Of a DNA stretch of 9,222 nt, positions 6,097 to 9,222 are shown one piece after another. Made by a program: the position numbers and the translations under genes. This stretch comes from Gammaproteobacteria bacterium (GTDB lineage Bacteria; Pseudomonadota; Gammaproteobacteria; Eutrophobiales; Eutrophobiaceae), in the NCBI GenBank assembly GCA_015661095.1, contig JACVQI010000067.1, forward strand, positions 1 through 9,222. Reading direction: 5' to 3'. The notes beneath the pieces are model-generated. The model saw only the letters and a program-made list of their open reading frames with translations. It was not told the DNA's origin and did no database searches. Positions within the stretch are counted from its first letter, which is position 1, and each line of letters begins with the position of its first letter.

Positions 6097-6146
6097 AGTC
6101 ACTGTCTCTTGCATGCCCAAGAGAAAGTGACTCGCCGTAAAAGGCG
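6097..6146. repeat. Strong 15-bp inverted repeat followed by a CGCC/GGCG hairpin
   Basis: AGTCACTGTCTCTTG (6097-6111) and CAAGAGAAAGTGACT (6118-6132) are inverted repeats with one mismatch (G6104 opposite A6125) and a 6-nt loop. Directly after comes CGCC (6133-6136), a 6-nt loop GTAAAA, and GGCG (6143-6146). From memory, similar AAAGTGACTCGCC...GGCGAAAC stretches occur between genes in many proteobacterial genomes, which suggests a dispersed REP-like element. With no T-run, it may serve the converging parE and apt transcripts as a bidirectional 3' structure rather than a typical terminator. Confidence 0.6.
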
Positions 6147-6216
6147 AAACCTATTATCAGGAACTAAACTATTGCTAATAGCTCGTATACATTCCAGCCC
6201 TGGTATTGAATTATTT

Positions 6217-6732
6217 TTAATAATGTAGCAGCGAATGAAATTTATATTTCGCCAGTTTCTCCCGGCCTTTCAGTTCATCCAGTTCAATCACAAAAGCACA
6301 ACCGACTATCTTCGCTCCCAGCTTTTCAATGAGCTCGCAACTGGCCCTGGCAGTCCCGCCGGTCGCTATCAAATCGTCAACTAACAGAACCTGATCGGAT
6401 TCATCCACCGCATCTAGATGCACTTCCAGGCTGGTGGAGCCGTATTCCAGATCATAAGAGGTGGATTGCACGTCATAGGGCAGTTTACCCGGCTTGCGCA
6501 GCGGGATGAAACCGACACCCAGTTCCCAGGCAACCATGCTGCCGAAGATGAAGCCCCGGGCTTCCATCCCGACCACGCCGGTGATGGGTTCGCCCAGGAA
6601 CGGGTGGATCAGTTGATGCACAGCCAGGCGCAGCATGGCCGGTTCCTTCACCAGCGGGGTGATGTCTTTGAACTGGATCCCGGGTTTGGGAAAGTCAGGG
6701 ATGTTACGGATATAGGATTTTAATCGTTCCAT
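6217..6732 (-). CDS. apt: Adenine phosphoribosyltransferase
   Basis: Apt is a cytosolic homodimer that salvages adenine, converting adenine and PRPP to AMP and diphosphate. The 171-aa protein has the expected N-terminus with IPDFPKPGIQFKDITPL (11-27), which covers the adenine-binding hood. GMEARGFIFG (55-64) is conserved in the family, as is the flexible catalytic-loop region VGFIPLRKPGKLPY (73-86). The PRPP-binding motif VLLVDDLIATGGTA lies at 115-128, with the D119-D120 pair and the phosphate-binding TGGT. The ATG at 6732-6730 is preceded by AAGGGG (minus strand, 6744-6739) with a 6-nt spacer. It converges with parE and diverges from nfi across 77 nt. Identification is secure. Confidence 0.95.
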   Translation of the reverse strand: MERLKSYIRNIPDFPKPGIQFKDITPLVKEPAMLRLAVHQLIHPFLGEPITGVVGMEARGFIFGSMVAWELGVGFIPLRKPGKLPYDVQSTSYDLEYGSTSLEVHLDAVDESDQVLLVDDLIATGGTARASCELIEKLGAKIVGCAFVIELDELKGREKLAKYKFHSLLHY

Positions 6733-6809
6733 TCGCAGCCCCTTGAGTTCTGTTATTGGATTACCTGATCATATCGTTTTCACTGGGGTTATGGTAAGTA
6801 TTCCTGTCG
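6733..6809. promoter_or_regulatory. Divergent apt/nfi intergenic region
   Basis: This 77-nt gap must hold signals for both divergent genes unless promoters overlap coding sequence. The apt ribosome site AAGGGG is clear on the minus strand (6744-6739). For nfi no good Shine-Dalgarno sequence is visible before ATG 6810. I find no convincing paired -35/-10 hexamers or purine-type operator. Confidence 0.35.
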
Positions 6810-7478
6810 ATGCCTTTACACCTGCAACATGAACATCCCTGGGATGTGTCGCCCGCAGCGGCAATCGCCATACAGATGAAACTCCGTCGTTACCTGATTA
6901 TGACGGATCAGTTCGATGAGATTGAGACCGCTGCCGGGGTGGATGTGGGATTTGAACAGGCCGGCGGGATTACGCGCGCGGCGGTCGTGGTTCTCGGCTT
7001 CCCGTCGCTGGAATTGAAAGAGAAAAGTATCGCCAGACTGCCGACTTCGTTTCCTTATGTGCCTGGCTTACTGTCATTCCGGGAGTTGCCCTCGGTACTG
7101 GCGGCTCTGGAACGGTTGCGGAAACTGCCGGACCTGCTGTTATGCGACGGCCAGGGCTACGCACATCCCCGCCGGCTGGGTATCGCGTCACATCTGGGAT
7201 TGTTGACCGGTATTCCTTCCATCGGGGTCGGTAAAACACGCCTGCTGGGCACACATGCCGCGGTCGCCGATATCCGCGGTACCTGGCAACCCTTAATGGA
7301 CAAAGATGAAGTTATCGGCGCTGTCTTGCGCACCCGGCAGGGAGTGAAGCCCATTTACGTGTCAACCGGCCACCGGGTTTCGCTGGCCACGGCGATTTGC
7401 TACGTCATGGCTTGTACGACCCGTTACAAATTGCCGGAGACCACCCGGTTGGCGCATCGATATGCCAGCCATCCCTGA
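6810..7478 (+). CDS. nfi: Endonuclease V (deoxyinosine 3' endonuclease)
   Basis: Endonuclease V nicks DNA at the second phosphodiester bond 3' of hypoxanthine (deaminated adenine) and some other lesions, starting alternative excision repair. The protein is 222 aa, against 223 in E. coli. It carries the family core: GVDVGFEQAG with catalytic D45, the PYVPGLLSFRE wedge with Y83 and metal ligand E92, DGQGYAHPRRLG with catalytic D113, and GIPSIGVGK at 135-141. C-terminal STGHRVS contains H188, and RLPE/KLPETTR-type sequence is near the end. DGQG replaces the E. coli DGHG, a common variant. A TAA five codons upstream limits the start to ATG 6810 unless a CTG is used; the ribosome site is weak. pcm follows after 19 nt, so the two are probably co-transcribed. 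Confidence 0.93.
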   Translation: MPLHLQHEHPWDVSPAAAIAIQMKLRRYLIMTDQFDEIETAAGVDVGFEQAGGITRAAVVVLGFPSLELKEKSIARLPTSFPYVPGLLSFRELPSVLAALERLRKLPDLLLCDGQGYAHPRRLGIASHLGLLTGIPSIGVGKTRLLGTHAAVADIRGTWQPLMDKDEVIGAVLRTRQGVKPIYVSTGHRVSLATAICYVMACTTRYKLPETTRLAHRYASHP

Positions 7479-7497
7479 TCTGCTATGCTTGTATTAA

Positions 7498-8247
7498 ATG
7501 CGAAAGTATTTACAGCAGTGTCGATCACTCGTCCATCTGACGGCGCTGATTCCATGCCTGTCGGTACCGGTGTTGTATGCGCGTGAAGCATATCAGGAAG
7601 CCAGAATGCAGATGGTAGACGAAATCCAGGACATGGTCCGTGACACCAGCGAATATCTCGGGAAAGATTCCCTGAGCGAGCGGGTCATGCAGGCCATCGC
7701 TAAAGTACACCGGCATGAGTTCGTCCCGGAAACCCTGCGGCCAGCCGCCTACGAAAACCGGCCGCTGCCGATAGGGGAGGAGCAAACCATCTCCCAACCC
7801 TATATTGTCGCCTTGATGACCGATCTGGCGGACATCCAGCCGGATGCACGGGTCCTGGAAGTCGGAACCGGCTCCGGTTATCAGGCGGCGATCCTGGCCG
7901 AGTTAGCCTTGCATGTTTATACCATCGAGATCATCGAGCCCCTGGGGGAACGGGCGCGGACGACACTGGCGCGGCTGGGTTATGAAAACGTCAGCGTCCG
8001 GGTCGGCGACGGTTATCACGGCTGGGCTGAACATGCCCCATTTGATGCGATCCTGGTTACGGCCGCGCCGGAACAGGTGCCGCAACCCCTGATCGATCAA
8101 TTAAAACCTGGGGGTAAATTGATTATTCCAGTCGGCAGCCCGTACCGGACCCAGTCCCTGAAGGTTCTGGAGAAACATGCGGATGGTTCCATTCATACCA
8201 GGGACGTACTCCCGGTCGGTTTTGTGCCCCTGACCGGGGATCATTAA
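7498..8247 (+). CDS. pcm: Protein-L-isoaspartate O-methyltransferase, possibly exported
   Basis: Pcm uses S-adenosylmethionine to methylate L-isoaspartyl residues formed by Asn deamidation or Asp isomerisation, allowing repair to L-Asp. Family motifs are LPIGEEQTISQPYIVALMT (90-108, substrate site), VLEVGTGSGYQAAIL (119-133, SAM motif I), acidic E144 in YTIEIIE, GDG at 170-172, FDAILVTAAP (182-191) and a C-terminal GFVPLTG. The 249-aa frame is about 40 residues longer than E. coli Pcm (208 aa). The extra N-terminus looks like a signal peptide: basic MRKYLQQCR, hydrophobic SLVHLTALIPCLSVPVL and a possible cleavage site at YA-RE near 28. No lipobox is present. ATG 7498 has no evident ribosome site. 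ATG 7606 (M37) has AGGA 8 nt upstream and would give a 213-aa cytosolic enzyme, so start and location are unresolved. It may be translated from a transcript shared with nfi. Confidence 0.9.
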   Translation: MRKYLQQCRSLVHLTALIPCLSVPVLYAREAYQEARMQMVDEIQDMVRDTSEYLGKDSLSERVMQAIAKVHRHEFVPETLRPAAYENRPLPIGEEQTISQPYIVALMTDLADIQPDARVLEVGTGSGYQAAILAELALHVYTIEIIEPLGERARTTLARLGYENVSVRVGDGYHGWAEHAPFDAILVTAAPEQVPQPLIDQLKPGGKLIIPVGSPYRTQSLKVLEKHADGSIHTRDVLPVGFVPLTGDH

Positions 8248-8293
8248 AATTACAAAATATTCCTTGTCCTATTTCTGCTTTTCCTATTTTTGT
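8248..8293. other. Pyrimidine-rich convergent gap with a short direct repeat
   Basis: This 46-nt space between the convergent pcm and CBS genes has an A-rich start and then a T/C-rich plus strand. TCCTATTTCTG (8267-8277) and TCCTATTTTTG (8282-8292) are direct repeats matching at 10 of 11 positions with a 15-nt period. No stable hairpin is visible, so a standard intrinsic terminator cannot be claimed. Confidence 0.4.
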
Positions 8294-8899
8294 TTAGATG
8301 CTTGGATGTTCCATCTCATGCTGTATGTCCGCGAGCGAGTGCCCTGCATGCAGTGGTGTATACACGCTGCGGCCCAGCAGCTTGCTGATCTGGGTGGAGG
8401 AGAACATGCCTCTGACACTCGGCCGGCCGCTGGTTTTGTCAAACTCGATGACCAGGGCATGCGGCCGTTCCAGTTCGGCGAAGGTGGTGACGACATGCCG
8501 GACCAGTGACTGCTGGATAAAAGCAAAATCAAATGCCGGGATCGACTCCAGCGACACCGTCAGCATGGCGACATTGATACGGTCATGGCTGATGCCGTGC
8601 TCCTCGGAATATTTCACCGGTTTCTCGCCCTGGATATCGTAAGATGTAATCACACCGGCAATATGATCCTCGGCATCGGTGACTAACAACAAACGGACGC
8701 CCAGGGTTTTCATTTTATTTAACGCGACATCGATGCTGACGTTGGGCTCTATCGTGATCGGATTCACCACCCGGAAGTCGGTCATGACGCTGACCGCCGG
8801 ATCGTTTTCATGCACATAGGAGGAAGTAGGATCCGGGGTCTGGCAGGCTATACCTGACCTGATTGTGATCCGAGGGATATTGATGATTTCTCTTTCCAT
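8294..8899 (-). CDS. CBS-domain protein
   Basis: This 201-aa soluble protein contains a recognisable CBS module at about 37-92 (VMTDFRVVNPITIEPNVSID..., GVRLLLVTDAEDHIAGVITSYDI). It probably has a second, divergent module at about 106-180, ending in SVRGMFSSTQISKLLG, which resembles the closing strand and helix of a CBS repeat. Paired CBS repeats form a Bateman module that binds adenine nucleotides or similar ligands and regulates partners. No catalytic, transporter, kinase or DNA-binding domain is fused, so it would act as a stand-alone sensor. The ATG at 8899-8897 has GAGGAA (minus strand, 8910-8905) just upstream, a strong ribosome site. It converges with pcm, and an unrecognised gene lies upstream on the same strand. 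Family membership is firm; the ligand and target are unknown. Confidence 0.85.
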   Translation of the reverse strand: MEREIINIPRITIRSGIACQTPDPTSSYVHENDPAVSVMTDFRVVNPITIEPNVSIDVALNKMKTLGVRLLLVTDAEDHIAGVITSYDIQGEKPVKYSEEHGISHDRINVAMLTVSLESIPAFDFAFIQQSLVRHVVTTFAELERPHALVIEFDKTSGRPSVRGMFSSTQISKLLGRSVYTPLHAGHSLADIQHEMEHPSI

Positions 8900-9050
8900 A
8901 TTCGTTCCTCACTGGTCTGGGCGATTGCTCGGGAAAGCACAGTTGTTATTCAAAGCCTAGACGGTAAAAGCGGCCTGGACAAGTCAATGTACAGCGCAAC
9001 TAGGGAAACGTACCATCCCCGGAACGGGACGGGGTGACGAGTGTATTGAT
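8900..9050. other. Intergenic region upstream of the CBS gene
   Basis: This 151-nt gap lies between two minus-strand genes. A weak promoter candidate on the minus strand is TTGTCC with a 17-nt spacer to TAGGCT, near 8980-8955; it matches consensus at only about seven of twelve positions. CCCCG (9017-9021) and CGGGG (9030-9034) can form a short hairpin about 17 nt past the stop of the upstream partial gene, but no T-run follows, so terminator status is weak. Confidence 0.35.
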
Positions 9051-9222
9051 TTACTCCTGGTCGAGCTGATCTTCAGGCAAGGATGGCTGCTCGAGATTAT
9101 CCTCATCCAATGCATCTGAAGTAATTTCGTGTTTTTTCACTAAATGCGTGAGCATCGATATCCAGCCGCTGTTTTCCTGGTCCTCTTTCTTCACCAGTTC
9201 GGCCAGTTTGAGGTAGTCGATT
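9051..9222 (-). CDS. C-terminal part of an unrecognised protein, cut by the window edge
   Basis: On the minus strand an open frame enters from the right edge and ends at TAA 9053-9051, giving 56 complete codons. It reads IDYLKLAELVKKEDQENSGW, then ISMLTHLVKKHEITSDALDE, then DNLEQPSLPEDQLDQE. The first half is probably helical and charged, with a conserved-looking GW. The last 20 or so residues are strongly acidic and look disordered. There are no cysteines and no membrane segment. I do not recognise the family, and the N-terminal portion that would decide it lies outside the window. Support is the open frame, normal codon usage and a biased but sensible composition. Confidence 0.6.
   Translation of the reverse strand, partial: IDYLKLAELVKKEDQENSGWISMLTHLVKKHEITSDALDEDNLEQPSLPEDQLDQE

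Noticed and set aside
8298..8642. Plus-strand 114-codon frame opposite the CBS gene
   Set aside because: Antisense shadow of a gene with a strong ribosome site and a recognisable domain.

Overview
The window looks like a chromosomal segment of a gammaproteobacterium outside the enterics. ParE is collinear with the E. coli protein and probably the same length (630 aa). The xseB-ispA pair has the usual proteobacterial order, and Nfi, Apt and Pcm are ordinary proteobacterial forms. Base composition is moderate, and nothing suggests a phage, plasmid or insertion sequence. The erythrin / Fe-S protein / DUF3501 trio points to a free-living environmental lineage rather than a pathogen, but I cannot name a genus.

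Left part (1-1311, minus strand): xseB (exonuclease VII small subunit) and ispA (farnesyl diphosphate synthase) form a two-gene operon. dxs, the frequent third partner, does not follow directly. Instead there is a 150-nt gap with a perfect 14-bp palindrome and the possible first codons of another minus-strand gene cut by the window edge. Middle-left (1312-3927, plus strand): a divergent promoter region leads into a rubredoxin-less rubrerythrin, then a GC-rich hairpin, a two-[4Fe-4S] / two-CCG-domain oxidoreductase, and a DUF3501 protein. A PerR/Fur-like dyad overlaps the rubrerythrin promoter. This trio is the most interesting biology here and is probably an oxidative-stress module in which the Fe-S protein and DUF3501 serve the diiron protein.

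Centre (3928-5986): an inverted pair of heptamer arrays (unit GTGAGGN) lies before parE, the topoisomerase IV ATPase subunit, which appears to start at TTG. Right part: parE and apt converge on a 230-nt non-coding interval with several strong hairpins. apt (minus) and nfi (plus) diverge from a 77-nt gap. nfi is followed after 19 nt by pcm, pairing an enzyme for deaminated DNA bases with one for deamidation products in proteins. pcm converges on a CBS-domain gene (minus), and the last 172 nt hold the 3' end of an unrecognised minus-strand gene.

Most of the window is housekeeping sequence. The accessory interest lies in the erythrin module, the two structured intergenic elements and the N-terminal variant of Pcm.
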